Below, piece after piece: positions 11,629 to 24,394 of a stretch of 64,000 bases of DNA (position 1 is the stretch's first letter; each line of letters opens with the position of its first letter). The translations under genes and the position numbers were made by a program. The DNA comes from Thamnidium elegans (taxonomy: Eukaryota > Mucoromycota > Mucoromycetes > Mucorales > Mucoraceae), in assembly GCA_025201345.1 (NCBI GenBank), contig JAIXMG010000002.1:930001-994000 (forward strand), written 5' to 3'. Below the pieces are notes generated by a model, which worked only from the letters and a program-made list of their open reading frames with translations, was not told where the DNA came from and made no database searches.

Positions 11629-12431
11629 TTACTTGAGGGGAACAAACTTGGAAGAATGAGTGGCACCAATACCGGGACGACCATGCTTAACGGGCTTGTA
11701 AGAGATGGAGAATTCGGCAAGGTAGTGACCGGTCATCTCAGGCTTGATTTCAATTTGGTTGAAAACCTTACCGTTATAGACACCAATGACGGAACCGATC
11801 ATCTCGGGAACGATGATCATGTTACGGAGATGGGTCTTGACACACTCAGGCTTCTCACCAGCAGCGGCAGCCTTCTTGGCAGCACGGAGCTTCTTGATGA
11901 GACCCATAGGCTTACGCTTAAGACCACGTTGGAATCTTCTACGAGCACGACAGTGGACGAGCTCCATGAACTAACATAAATGTTTAGTTTGCGCGTCTAT
12001 ATATATATATATATATATATATATTCATTTTCTTACCTGTTCAGAAGACAAGTCCAAGAGTTGGTCAAGGTCGATACCACGGTAGGTAAACTTACGGAAA
12101 GTTCTCTTTCTGGGAGTAGTTTGCTCGTCAGCCTATTATTATTCAAGAAATATTTAGGATACACTGCTTATTGCATATATATCGTTGAAAAGAAATAAAA
12201 AAGGAGAAGAGAAAGTCCAAAAATGTGTAACGACAATAGTAAGGGCTATCTGTACACTATTAGGTTTCTAAGCAAAAGGTTGAACTGTACATAAAATTTG
12301 TCGATAGATCTCATCATTGTATAATTTCATCCATCGATTTTTTTTTGATAAATTATCCATCATCGTTGTTACGTTATCGTCCTTCCTCTCTCTCCTTCTT
12401 TAATCTGTTTCTTTAGATTCTAACATACCAT
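11629..12431 (-). CDS. RPS15: 40S ribosomal protein uS19 (RPS15)
   Basis: A protein of the small ribosomal subunit head. Three exons (12429-12431, 12037-12132, 11629-11970) give 146 residues. After the start Met the protein begins [19 protein letters not shown] and continues through the uS19 core: [49 protein letters not shown] and [20 protein letters not shown]. It ends [12 protein letters not shown]. The first exon holds only the ATG, followed by a GTATGT donor and a 296 bp intron, long for this genome. The second intron contains a (TA)n run. Start-codon introns are common in fungal ribosomal protein genes. Confidence 0.95.
12000..12024. repeat. (TA)n microsatellite in RPS15 intron 2
   Basis: An uninterrupted TA dinucleotide run of about 25 bases lies inside the intron between the second and third exons of RPS15. 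Confidence 0.9.
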
Positions 12432-13213
12432 CTTAAAACACAAAAGGAAGGATTACTATGCTTCCAGCTTTTTTCGATGTCAATGTTGTTAGAGTGCAGG
12501 TCCGGTAGAAGTTACTGCAGCAATAAATTAAAGTATAGTCCGGCTCGGATAATGTAATCTTCTCGTTTTTTTTTAAAAAAAGAGTGTAGGTAGACCGTTT
12601 AGATAAATTACGTATGTGACTAGGCTAGTAATGTGTCTATACCAGCGTTCATAGTCGCAAAAGAGATATTCAGATGATGCTTTTATTTAGTGTATAAAGT
12701 AAAAGTTAACTAAACTTTCTTTTCCCAATAATACTAACTATCTATAATTAAAGACGGTAGTGTTTTTTTTTGTGTTTATAAGCTACCGTATCATTCGCTT
12801 TGGATACTATACCATATTTATTAAGCAGAAACCTCGCTCATAATTACATACATGATCAATCACTTTTTTTAATGGAGATAGTACTAGACTATATCTTAAA
12901 TGTAACATATCTCAATCGTTTTCTCCACAGATTTGTATTACATATTTATGCGTCGTCTATATTTTGACTTTCATCTAAAAAACGTAGTTTGCAACCCTCA
13001 TTAAAAATTTTACCAGACAAAACGATAAATAAAGAGACAGATCATCGTATCCAAACTTATCTGGAATTATATCTTTAGCCTTTAGTTAAAGAACATGTCG
13101 CTACTAGAGGGACTTCCATGCATCATACATAAAAAAAAGTGAAACAAAGCTTTTATATAAATGTTACTTAAATAAAATTTTCAATTTTCTTTTTCTTTTC
13201 GTTTTTTTCTTAA
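12432..13213. other. RPS15 promoter and intergenic DNA
   Basis: The right-hand side of the RPS15 start should hold its promoter, since the gene reads leftward. I see no open frame, tRNA or clear repeat. The tract near 12565-12582 is a T(n)A(n) block. The rightmost part runs into the flavin oxidoreductase pseudogene. Confidence 0.4.
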
Positions 13214-14336
13214 TAGAATATCATTTCTAGTTACTACGACGATAAATATCCTTCGCCAACGAGCTATAAACGTACATCCGCCTGTTGGTACAGCGCTCGT
13301 AACCGTATCATCGTATCTCCTATGTGCATGTACAGCTCTGAAGATAGTCATTTTAATGATTTTCACGTTGCTCATTATGCCTCTTTCACTATTAAAGGAG
13401 CTGGAATGGTATTTATTGAAGCTTCCACCATAGAACCATGAGGTTGTATTACGCCGGAAGATGCTGGTATCTGGTCTGACACCCACATACCTGCTCTTCA
13501 ACAAACCACAACCCTGATAAAATCACAAGGCTCCATTCCTGCTCTTCAGATTGGTCATGCAGGACGTAAAGCTTCTGTTTATTCTCCTTTCCACGAACTT
13601 CCCGGTTTGCCTTTAACAAAAGAGTTTGGTGGTTGGCCAGACCAGGTGGTTGTCCCATATACCATTGCTCTCTCTGAAGATTATACAGTTTCCAAGGAGA
13701 TGGCCGAACAAGATATGAACTGGGTTACTGAAAATTTATAGAGGCCTCTATTTTTGCTGATAAGGCGGGTGTAGAGGTACTAGAAATTCATAATGCATAT
13801 GGTTATTTAATTCATAGCTTCCTCTCAGGCAATTCAAATATACGTACGGATCAGTACGGTGGCTCGTTAGAAAATCGTATGTGGTTTCCACTCAAGATAA
13901 TTCATTGCGTTCGTGATACCTGCCCTCAACATAAGCCACTTTGGGTTCGTATATCTGCATCTGATCATAAAAACGATCAGGATAATATTGGATATTAATC
14001 AATCGGTAATTTACGCGAGAGAGTTAAACAAAATCGGCGTTGATGTAATTGATGTTTCAAGTAGTGGTAATTTGGAAATAGCTGATTATTTCGCAGGCCC
14101 CCTTTACCAAATTCCTCTGTGTCAATATATCAAGAAGGAAGCCAATGTAACTACTAGCGCAGTAGGTGTTATTACAGAACCTAAAGGTGTCGAAGAAATA
14201 TTACAAAAGGATAAAGCAGATTATATTTTGTTAGTTAGAGAGTTTTCGAGAGATAGCGGCTGGGTTTTCCGTGAGGCATGTACAGGTGCAATGGCCTAAG
14301 CAATACGCTTACGCTGATCGTGAACGATACTCTTAA
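13214..14336 (+). pseudogene. Decayed OYE/YqjM-type NADH:flavin oxidoreductase
   Basis: The reading frames still spell an old yellow enzyme of the YqjM class (FMN-dependent ene-reductase): NRIIVSPMCMYSS at the FMN site, GAGMVFIEAS, ALQIGHAGRKAS with the substrate-binding His, GVEVLEIHNAYGYL and DQYGGSLENR. The C-terminal part has GVDVIDVSSSGNL, TTSAVGVITEPK and ADYILLVREF. It is broken in several ways. A TGA interrupts the frame just after EASTIEP (about 13439). A TAG follows VTENL (about 13740) with a frame change. Stops and a shift fall around 13990-14000. A last frameshift near 14277 moves the terminal HVQVQWPKQYAYADRERYS into another frame, ending at 14336. The N-terminal 30-40 residues before NRIIV look deleted. 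No intron model removes all these lesions. Confidence 0.85.
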
Positions 14337-14587
14337 AAAAAATATAAGTTTCCCACTTATACTTAACTTTGATTTCTCTACAATTTAAGTCTAATGTTAT
14401 TTTTTCTCAATGGATATATTGAACTATATTCTTGTTTTTAAATGCAGTTTGTATTACATTATTCGGTATCGGGGAATTGTAGTTACCGTTCTCAGTCTTA
14501 CATTTTTGGTATTTAACGCGAAACCGAGCAAAGACATTACAATTATATTCTTTTTATCCTCGATAGAACACTTTTTTTTTCTTCAAA

Positions 14588-15034
14588 ATGACATCTTTAG
14601 CCACATTAATTTATTACCCTCGCTCTATTGGTTTACTTACAAATGGTCTTTTTGCTGGCATTAGTCTCTCTATGAATTGTATTAGTGTACCCGCCATCAA
14701 GGCTTCAAGAGATCCTTTACCTTCTTTTATCAAGACTTATAAGAATGCGTCAGTTTTAGCTATAACTAATATATTTATTGGTACTGCTGCTAATGCTGTA
14801 TGTTATTATCATACTAAAAGCAACAAATTTCTCTATGCTGCCGTCTTGACCTTCTTCAGTTTCCCTTTCACCGTTTTATGCATTGCTCCCGTCAACAACC
14901 AATTGTTCGCTATGGAGAAGTTAGGTGATAGTTATGATCGTAACAAGGTATCGAAACTTATGGAAAAATGGAACAAATTGCAGACTTTTAGAACTTTAAC
15001 AGGAATTGCTGCATTTGTTATTAGTATTGCTTAA
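14588..15034 (+). CDS. DUF1772 integral membrane protein (anthrone oxygenase-like fold)
   Basis: An intronless gene for 148 residues with four hydrophobic helices (near residues 12-30, 55-75, 83-102 and 132-148). The pattern GLFAGISLSMNCISVPAI, then IGTAANAVCYY, FTVLCIAPVNNQL and a short W-N-K-L-x-T-F-R-T loop before the last helix matches the DUF1772 family. Members include anthrone oxygenases of fungal polyketide pathways, but most are unassigned. No polyketide genes are nearby, so I infer only a small membrane protein of unknown role. Confidence 0.8.
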   Translation: MTSLATLIYYPRSIGLLTNGLFAGISLSMNCISVPAIKASRDPLPSFIKTYKNASVLAITNIFIGTAANAVCYYHTKSNKFLYAAVLTFFSFPFTVLCIAPVNNQLFAMEKLGDSYDRNKVSKLMEKWNKLQTFRTLTGIAAFVISIA

Positions 15035-15769
15035 AAAAATAAAAATAAAATCGACCCATAAAAAACTTGATTTGACTCATATATTTAATTTGACTCATAA
15101 AAAAATAATGTTCCCCGAAATTGACGTTTAGTGATACATGTTTCGTTTACTTTATAGAGTGATATTGCGTTTCCTATTAATGGGGCTTATATCTCTGTAC
15201 TATTATATTAGCAAAGATAAATAGAGGCTATCTAAATCAGGGAACCAGTGTTATTTTATATTAGTTATACAAAGTAATTAAACTGAACGCCCTCATTTCC
15301 GAGTATGTTGTTAGTTAGCATTGAGTCATATGTTTAATAATTTAAATAATGGCTCAATTACTCGGGTTGCTTGGCTTATCATCAATAAAAGGTAGTTTTT
15401 TTTTCATAATATTACCAATATATTGCTATGGCTGCGATCAGTACCTATAGTTTATATTTTTTAGAGCCTCATTTTCTGATTATTATTAGGTGCACCTGTC
15501 ATCCGTCTCTATATTCACCAGCAGATTTATAACCTTTACAGATATCAGTATCTTAAATAAGGTATATTTTTATTCTCTCTCTCTCTCGAAGTTTATATAA
15601 AAAATAAGCGTTAATTGACAAGAGAAAAGATGCATGTTAAACTTGAAGGTGTCTCTACTTAGTTTTAAAGTGACTGTGGTTTAAGCCACCATGGTGAAAG
15701 TAATAAGCGAAATTTCTGGATTTTTTTTTCTTTTTCTCTCCCCTCAAGCATAATTAGTTTATTTTAATC
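15035..15769. promoter_or_regulatory. KRR1 upstream region with three TGACTCA/TGAGTCA sites
   Basis: No gene is visible. TGACTCA occurs at 15073-15079 and 15091-15097, and the same palindromic site reads TGAGTCA at 15322-15328. This is the consensus for Gcn4/AP-1 type bZIP factors. The sites lie between the DUF1772 stop and the KRR1 start, 440-700 bp upstream of KRR1 and just past the 3' end of the DUF1772 gene, so the target is uncertain. A short CT run lies near 15575. Confidence 0.4.
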
Positions 15770-16980
<1,211 letters not shown>

Positions 16981-19593
16981 TAAAAAAATCCCTAGTATAT
17001 GAATATAACCAAATAATAAAGTTTCGCATGCATCATCATTTTTCTCTTAATTCTCTTTTTAAAAAAAATCATTTTGTTATGCATACGACACCTGTCAAAA
17101 ATGAGGAGTTGTAAAAGGGTTTTCGGGTATAGAATTGTACTACCGAAATTACGTTTCTTAGGGGAGGATTACAGGCGCGTAATTAGAGCTACCTCTAGTT
17201 CTTAAAATTAATCTCACATACGAACCATATCATCCTTAAGAAACTCTCCTATTTATTGCGCGAATACAACGTTTTGGTTAATAAAACAAAAATACCGCAA
17301 CCGCCACAAAACTAATTACGATAAAGAAAAGATAGTCTTCGCATAGAAAACTAAAAAGTCCTTCTGATTTGAATTTAAAGACTATTATTTCTTTGATTAT
17401 TTACATTACATCTCTTCGTATATATTTGATTAGTTATACTATATGCTAAAGAAAAGGTATCGTCTCTTTACTGAGCTTGATCTTGTTGAAAATGAATGAT
17501 CTATCAATTCTTTGTAAATTTTTACAAGGATCTGAATGTAATCGTAATCTGACACATAAACATAATTTAGTTGCAGAAAATATTAGAAATAGATATAACC
17601 AATGCACATTAACCCCATTTTGACTCAACGCCTCCATGTAAACCGACAGATTGATGTTGTTTTTTTAATAATCAATAATTACTTTTTCGTCAACCGACAG
17701 CCATTTTTTAACAAACCGACAAGTCTGGCTGTATATATTTCTAGGCCTTGTTTACTGACTAATTCGTACGTATTACACGAATGTGTTACTATAAACTAAG
17801 TGGTAATTAAAAGCAAGACAATCTATTAGTGTTCGTTTCTTCAATTGTGTTGAGTTGTATATCTATGGTTACGTCTATAGACTACACAAGTTATAAATTA
17901 TTTCACACTAGTGTATATTTGTATTAACCGCTGTTTTGCGGGACTTTTTTTTTAAGTAAAAAAAAAAGTAGGTTAGCTACTTGGTAAAAACAAATAGTTT
18001 TACTTTCCCGGAACCCGGAAGTGAATCTACTACAGCGTGTTTTGATATTTTCATTATCGTTCAGTAAAATATAATTGATTAGATAAAACAAAACATTATA
18101 GATTGTTTAAAATAGGGTGATGAAAGAACGATAAGGTGTTCCTGTGTACAGAAAATTGTTACATCAATTCAATTGTTTAAACTTTATTTATACATCGCTT
18201 CTTTCTTTTCTTAGATTTCAGTAATGCATATTGGCTCGTTTCATATCTATCAATAAAGCTCTCCGGCACTGTCTTTTTAAAAGAAAAATAGTGAAATATT
18301 TAGAAACAAAACAAACGAACAAAAAAGAATGAGAAAAGGAGCTACAAGGTCGTATAGGCGCGATAATTTTTTCATCGTATGATACGCGCTTAAAACTATA
18401 TTTTTTTTTGGTGTAATAATGTAACGTCTTGGAAAAAAGATGGCGGGTGATCTGGAAGGTCTTTTTTTTTTTTTTTTTTTTTTTTTTTCTTATTGTTCAT
18501 TTATAGCGGTTTATATAAGTCTGTAATACCTCACATACATAGGACGCTACTAATAGTACATTTACCTAAAGAAATTACTTCGCCAATCGTGACGAGTATA
18601 TGATTTAATTCGTAATGCTTAGCGAATTTCTTTTGTTGCTACGCAACAGCTGATCCGACTTATGCTATAAATGCTTTGTTTTTAGAATAAACGGGTTCAT
18701 CATGATACTATATGGCAAGCTGTCCATAGCAAGCAGGGGAATCCCTATCCACGTTAATCCGGAGTCACGAAGTAAATTCATTCTTATTGGATATAAAGAC
18801 CGGCAGAAGTACGATCCATGATGGTTGATTAATGAAATATAGTTTCCCGACTAGGATACGACTAGCTTAATGATTATATTTAAGAAATTTGTCAGCGCTT
18901 ATTTAAAGCACCACTATTATTCATTTATTTATTATAAAGGGAGTAAATCGAGTTGCATATTAAGAGGTGAGAAAAGAGAAGGAGATAAATTCTGGTAAGC
19001 ATACATGAATTCAGTGTCTAGACTTTAAATAAATCGTACCTTATAGAATATTACATAATCATCTAGTAGAAATACAATGAGCGAGTGCTATCATCAAAGA
19101 AAAGATGAAAAAAAAAAACGAGGTAAGTATCATGGATAGATGCACAAATCAAGAATCAGTTATATTTATGAAAAGGGAAAAATTGCCTTCCCTTTTTTAA
19201 AGTGACACAATATAGACAAAAGAAATGTTTACTTACTCTATCCAGCTAAATTCTGTACCCCCCATTAAATACCTGTATTACACCCCCATAAATTTTAATT
19301 TTCACCTTCCATTCCCCTTTATTAAACCTGCCCAACCTGATAAAATTTATCTTTTTTCGTTTCACTTTTTTTTTTTTTTGTAAATACTAATCCGCCCTTT
19401 TTTATTTTCATATTTCTCTCTTTCTTTTCTTTTTTTTAATATTTTTTTTTTAACTGCCTATTTTTTTTTTAATAAGATTTTATATCCAAATACAATATAT
19501 AAACTATTGTATTCCCTCAAAAAAAAAAAAAAAAGAAATTGCACCCCTTTTTTTTTGTTTCGCTTTCTAAATCAATCTTTTTTTTTTATTCTT
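16981..19593. other. Gene-poor 2.6 kb, probable long promoter of the GATA-PHD gene
   Basis: No supported gene. A weak, stop-interrupted frame runs near 17450-17630 without resemblance to anything I know. Three AACCGACA/AAACCGACA copies lie at about 17640-17720. A run of 27 T lies at 18462-18488. The last 350 bases are pyrimidine-rich with two CCCCCAT(T)AAA elements (19258-19293). Its position upstream of a transcription factor gene suggests regulatory DNA. Confidence 0.45.
18462..18488. repeat. Poly-T run (27 bases)
   Basis: The longest homopolymer in this intergenic region. It may be a nucleosome-depleting element or a TE tail. Confidence 0.95.
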
Positions 19594-21264
19594 ATGCAAC
19601 ATATGCAAAATAACTATCAAGAAAATATGTCAGATATTATGACATCTTTTAACTTTATTAATCAACTTCAACAATCTTTACATTTTATTCAACAAGATAT
19701 GATTTACCCAGATCCATTCGGTTTCGATACTTCCTTGTCATCTATAAATAAATTACACTCAAACAATAATAACGATCTTATGGTAAGTTCCTTTTATATT
19801 TATAAGCCCTTTTTTTTTATTATTATTTATATATGTGGCATAATGAGTACATTATTTTTTCAAATTTCTCATCTCCGAATTATTATCATTTTTGTTTTTC
19901 AGCAGAATTCGTATCACATTTCGCCATCCTTTACTGTAGTGCCACCTATTCACCAGACATTAGAAAATGCGTCCATAACATTTGATATTTCTTTGGCTGA
20001 GCAACAAGAAATGGAGCTTCAAAAAAATCTCGTGAAGGATGTATTTTTCTCACCTGCTATGATGGATTCATCCCAAAATAGCGTGAGTGACGACTGTCAT
20101 AGTTTAATGTCGGATACAACTACTACTTCTTCTTGTCAATATGAAGAAGAAGAATTTTTGGCAAATACTCAAGATCAGGTCTTATTTTTTTACGGACTTG
20201 ATTTGCCTACAGCTGAAGACGAAGACACGCCTAAAATTGGACTGGGAACCTCTTCTCCTGCTACTACGGCTGCCAATAATCGGAGAACCAAACAACAAAT
20301 GGTGATTGCAACAAAGAAAAAGTACACAAAGACATGTAACCATGATATTAAAGCATTAACAAAAAGACCTTTATCAACATCAAAATATATATCAAAAAAG
20401 AACGCTAATATTTCTTCTGATTCAAACCAAGTAGAATCAAGGTAAAGATTTATTTATGTATATATATAAATATTGAAATGTTGTACCATAATATCTTTGT
20501 GAAATGACTGACCTTCTTTTAATTTAAATTCCACTAGTAACTACAATTCCCAAAAGAATAATGTTATCAGTGCTTGGGAATACAGCTCAGATAATTCAAA
20601 GGCAGACGATACATCAATGAGTTTAATACCAAATAATAAGCCTAGATTTATTTCTTCTCCATCCATATATCAAAAGTTATCAAAGCAGAATATTGATTGG
20701 TGTCGTTATTGTGGTACAACTGAAGGTGTGAATTGGCGTCCAGGACCTTGGGGGAAAAGAACGCTTTGCAAGTAAAGTCATTCTATCTATCTATATATCC
20801 ATATAACTCAACTAACACGTATTTTTTTTAAAAAAAATAGTAAGCATGGATGTGATTATAAAGGTTACGGCTTTGCTTGTAAATTACCTCGTTTAGATTT
20901 GACATCTTTCACGTCAGAAACTATCGATAAAAGATCGCGTCCTGTACTTCAATTGTTTTGCTCTCAGTGTCAATGTCAAGAGTCTTGGTCAGAGAATGTA
21001 CTCGTGCTTTGTGACGGGTGCCCTAAAGCCTATCATCAAGCCTGTTACCACGAAGGGTCTCCTTTAACCGATGCGTTCATTCAAAGTGATAGCCCTTGGT
21101 ATTGTAGCGAAGAATGTCAACATAACTTAAGACGCAAAAGGGTGATTGTAGAGTTACCACGTAAGAGATTACCCTTGATGCGTACACCTAAAAATGCTGC
21201 ACTTGCCAATAATGATACCATTTCGTCTACCCGTTTACCTCGTTCTTCCTTACGTGAAAATTAG
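19594..21264 (+). CDS. GATA-type zinc finger plus PHD finger protein
   Basis: Four exons (19594-19782, 19903-20441, 20538-20771, 20841-21264) give 461 residues. The N-terminal two thirds are low complexity and acidic/polar (QEEEEF-like and TTTT stretches), typical of a transactivation region. A GATA-like finger follows: CRYC, an 18-residue loop with GVNWRPGPWGKRTL, then CNKHGC, so the last ligand pair reads Cys-x2-His or Cys-x4-Cys rather than the usual Cys-x2-Cys. Then comes a PHD finger with the full C4HC3 pattern: CSQC, CDGC, HQAC and CSEEC with the conserved W before the last pair. The tail is basic (RRKRVIVELPRKR). It is likely a nuclear DNA- and histone-binding regulator. The start at 19594 avoids an upstream A/T-rich leader; MSDIM at 19627 is an alternative. 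Confidence 0.88.
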
Positions 21265-21420
21265 ATTTTTTTTTTGCTTTCATTTTGTATATAAAATTTC
21301 TTATACCCATATTTTTTTGCTTCACATTTTAAGAAAAAAAGAAAAGCCAGACGCGTCTGCAGTCACTTTTTTTCAAATAAAAAAACATTACTTTTCTTCC
21401 ACAATAATACTCTAGTAAAC

Positions 21421-24394
21421 ATGAGCGAACCATTTGAGTTATTCAATGAGAAACTATTAGCTGACAACATACAAATTATATCTTGGTGCCCAACGGCCGA
21501 TCTTGTTTTACTCGTTTCACATGAAAATACAATTTCTTTATATCGTAAAGGCATAGAAATTAACAAGCTTTGGTCTTTAAAAAATACAGCTTGGTCCGAG
21601 ATTAAGATTGTAACATGGAAACCTAATGGTTCGTATTTTTAAAAAAAGGAAAGATACCAAGAAAAAGCGAAATAACAGCTTTTTTTCGATATAGGAAAAG
21701 AGTTAGTTATTGGTTGTGCAAACGGAAATGTTTATCGAATTGATATTACGTATCATACACCAAAGATGTATCCTTGTTGGTCTCCAGTCAAAGAATCAGC
21801 TTCAATAACTTCACTTGTTTGGATTAATTATGAGTACAAAAAAGGACAAACAGATATTGTAAATTAATTTTGCATGAAAAAAAAAAAAAAAAAAAAAACT
21901 CATGTATACGTATATAGGAAGGATTTGATACAGATGCATTCGATTTAGAATCGTCTCTTCCTACTTTAAGTGATGAACCTCCAGAAGAACCTTCGTAGGT
22001 TACTATGTCATTATTAAAACAATTGACTCGAATTGATTTTTTTTTTTCATTCGTACTTTATAGATCGCGTGTTCCAATATCTAAAAGAAAGAAAGTACAA
22101 CTCCCTAGGAAACCTTTACATAGTACAGAAACACAAACATTGTTGTTCATTGGTAATGTAAAAGGACTAATACATATCACGTAAGTTATGAATAAAGAAA
22201 AAAAAGAAAAAGAAACCAGGACAATTAGTAAAGAGAAAACGGCCCGGAAGGGGATTTTTTTTAGTTTAAACGGTGTATACCCAATTGGACTCCTTGATAT
22301 GTTTGAAGAGAAGTTAAATCCAATTTTACTTGATATATCAGTTCCTCATGATGTATCATCAGTTCAAGTATTAGCTAAATCAACAAAGGAAAATGAAGAT
22401 AAATTTGTTTTAAATGTAATTGATACTAGTATTTTACAAGATAAAAAAGAACAAATTTTTAGTATTTCCGAAATTCAAACCAAACTGGATTATTTGTTAG
22501 AATACACCAATACTACATTGAATGTACTTGTAAGACATCATACTACCTATTCATTACTAACGAGTAAAATAGCAATGGTCGCGTCCGAGTATATTTTAAA
22601 AAACGATGGTAATACGCAGATCGATTATTATCTTATTTACTCACGCCTTCATCCTTTATAGATCAGGCTACTGCTATGCCAGAAGTGGAACTTACTGGGA
22701 CTTTAGCTATAGGCAGTGTCACCGAAACTTTACGCCTTTTTTTCGAAGAATATTTGACATCTCAGGTACTTAAAATTCAGGGGCCCGGGACCTTGTTTTT
22801 TTTTAAATATATATATATATATATATTTATTTATATATTACTTTTAGTATATCAAACAGTTAGAAAGCAATGTGACGCATGGATATCAGAATTCACTAAA
22901 AATTGTTTGTGAACATATTATACCGGCTTGTGAAAGAATACAGCTTGAACTTAGTAAGCTTTTAGGTTTTAGTTTATGGTTAGTCACATGAATACTATGT
23001 AAACAAAACAAAAACTTAAATTTTCTTTTTTTCATAGGACCCAAAGATATGGTGATTTTCTTGAAACTACTGCAGTTGAAAAAACAATTCGCCATATTAG
23101 ACAATTTGTATCTCAAATTCTTTTATTTGCAAAAGATTTAAATTATTTATCCACTACATTCCAGGCGTTTATTAAATGGATTACGACAGGTAGTGTATAC
23201 CGGTATATATTATGTGTTTATCTTTTTTTTTTATTAATAAGGGGAAACCTTTTTCAGTTACTGAAAAAGTTGCAGTAACTTCCTCTGCGGATTTTCAAAA
23301 TGAATCCAGCTTGTGTGAAGATCCGGAACTTGTTTTGGAATTCCTCAACAAGGACCTTATTAAAGATAGCTTGGGTGAGTATTTTGTCTCACCAATAACA
23401 TTGGAACAGGAGGAGAATAGCGAAGAAGGTACACGAAAAAAAAAATCTCCTACGCTAGTTTATTTATATCTCACATGGCATCATAAGGTTACAACAGTAA
23501 GCAGCTTGTACGTCTGTTGGCTAAGATTAAGACAAGTTGTCGCCAAATGTTAGAAAAGCCTTCCGTAACATTCACTGAACAAATGAAAGTAACTTCAAAA
23601 TATTGCTTCCGATTGGACGGAGTTTTTCTTCGTGATCAGCCAAGAGATAAAGTCATTTCGTTTACAACTGTAACTATAATAATGAATCTTTTTCTTATAC
23701 TTTACTTGATCAACAAAGGAAGACACTAATGCCTTTTATATATATATATATATTTACAGGAATACCGAGATGGAATCCAGTACAACTATCATGCATTTTT
23801 ACAATTAAACCCAGACCCAAAACGTGAGCTTATATATATTTTATAACAAACACAAGACTAATTTAGTTTCTTGATAAAGTGGTCATTCTAAAAAACGGCT
23901 TTGATAAAGGCTCTAAAGTACAGTGTGCTATATTTAATATTCCAGAAGGAGCCATTACCGATATAGAATTCTTTGATGATAAAGAACTAGGTATTTGTAT
24001 CCAAAAAGATAAAGGTAAGGGGTTTTTTTTTTTTTTCGTATGAAATTGTCTCACTTCCCTTTATTTATTTTATAGATCATAGCTTGTTATCTACCGTATT
24101 ACTTTGCGATATCGAATTTAAAAGCATACCCAGTACAAAACTAGTCGTAGCTACAAAGAATTTGAATGTAAATATGTATTCATTTTTTTTAATAAGACAC
24201 GTATGTATATCTTATTCTTATCTTTTTAGGTGTCTCGATCGCTTGAATTAGAAAAAATGAATCATGTCAAAATAGGTTGCAATGGACAACCTAAAAGACG
24301 GATCATGTGTTTAGTAGCATCTAACGGGATAATGAAAATATATTCTATGGAAGATGAAGAGGCCGAAGAGAGTGACGATGACCAAAGTGATTAA
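21421..24394 (+). CDS. APC4: Anaphase-promoting complex subunit 4 (APC4)
   Basis: A scaffold subunit of the APC/C ubiquitin ligase that drives anaphase and mitotic exit. About a dozen exons run from MSEPFELFNEKLL to a stop at 24392-24394. The N-terminal part is the APC4 WD40 propeller (IISWCPTADLVLLVS, WKPNGKELVIGCANGNVYRID). The long helical APC4 domain follows (AIGSVTETLRLFFEEYLTS, YGDFLETTAVEKTIRHIRQF, AKDLNYLSTTFQAFIKWI). The C-terminal propeller strands are FDDKELGICIQKDK and GCNGQPKRRIMCLVASNG. The end is acidic (EEAEESDDDQSD). Introns are short, including a 21899-area poly-A tract and a TA-rich one near 22805. Exon borders in the middle are less certain than the ends. It converges with the kinesin gene. 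Confidence 0.88.

Noticed and set aside
11656..11979. Two plus-strand frames over RPS15
   Set aside because: They overlap the conserved uS19 coding sequence entirely and are shadows.
12133..12428. C/D snoRNA in RPS15 intron 1
   Set aside because: An ATGATGA (C-box-like) is present on the gene strand, but I find no CTGA D box at a suitable distance and no terminal stem.
17446..17637. Short frame in the gene-poor region
   Set aside because: 63 codons, no similarity, Cys/Leu-rich peptide, and stops in every longer extension.
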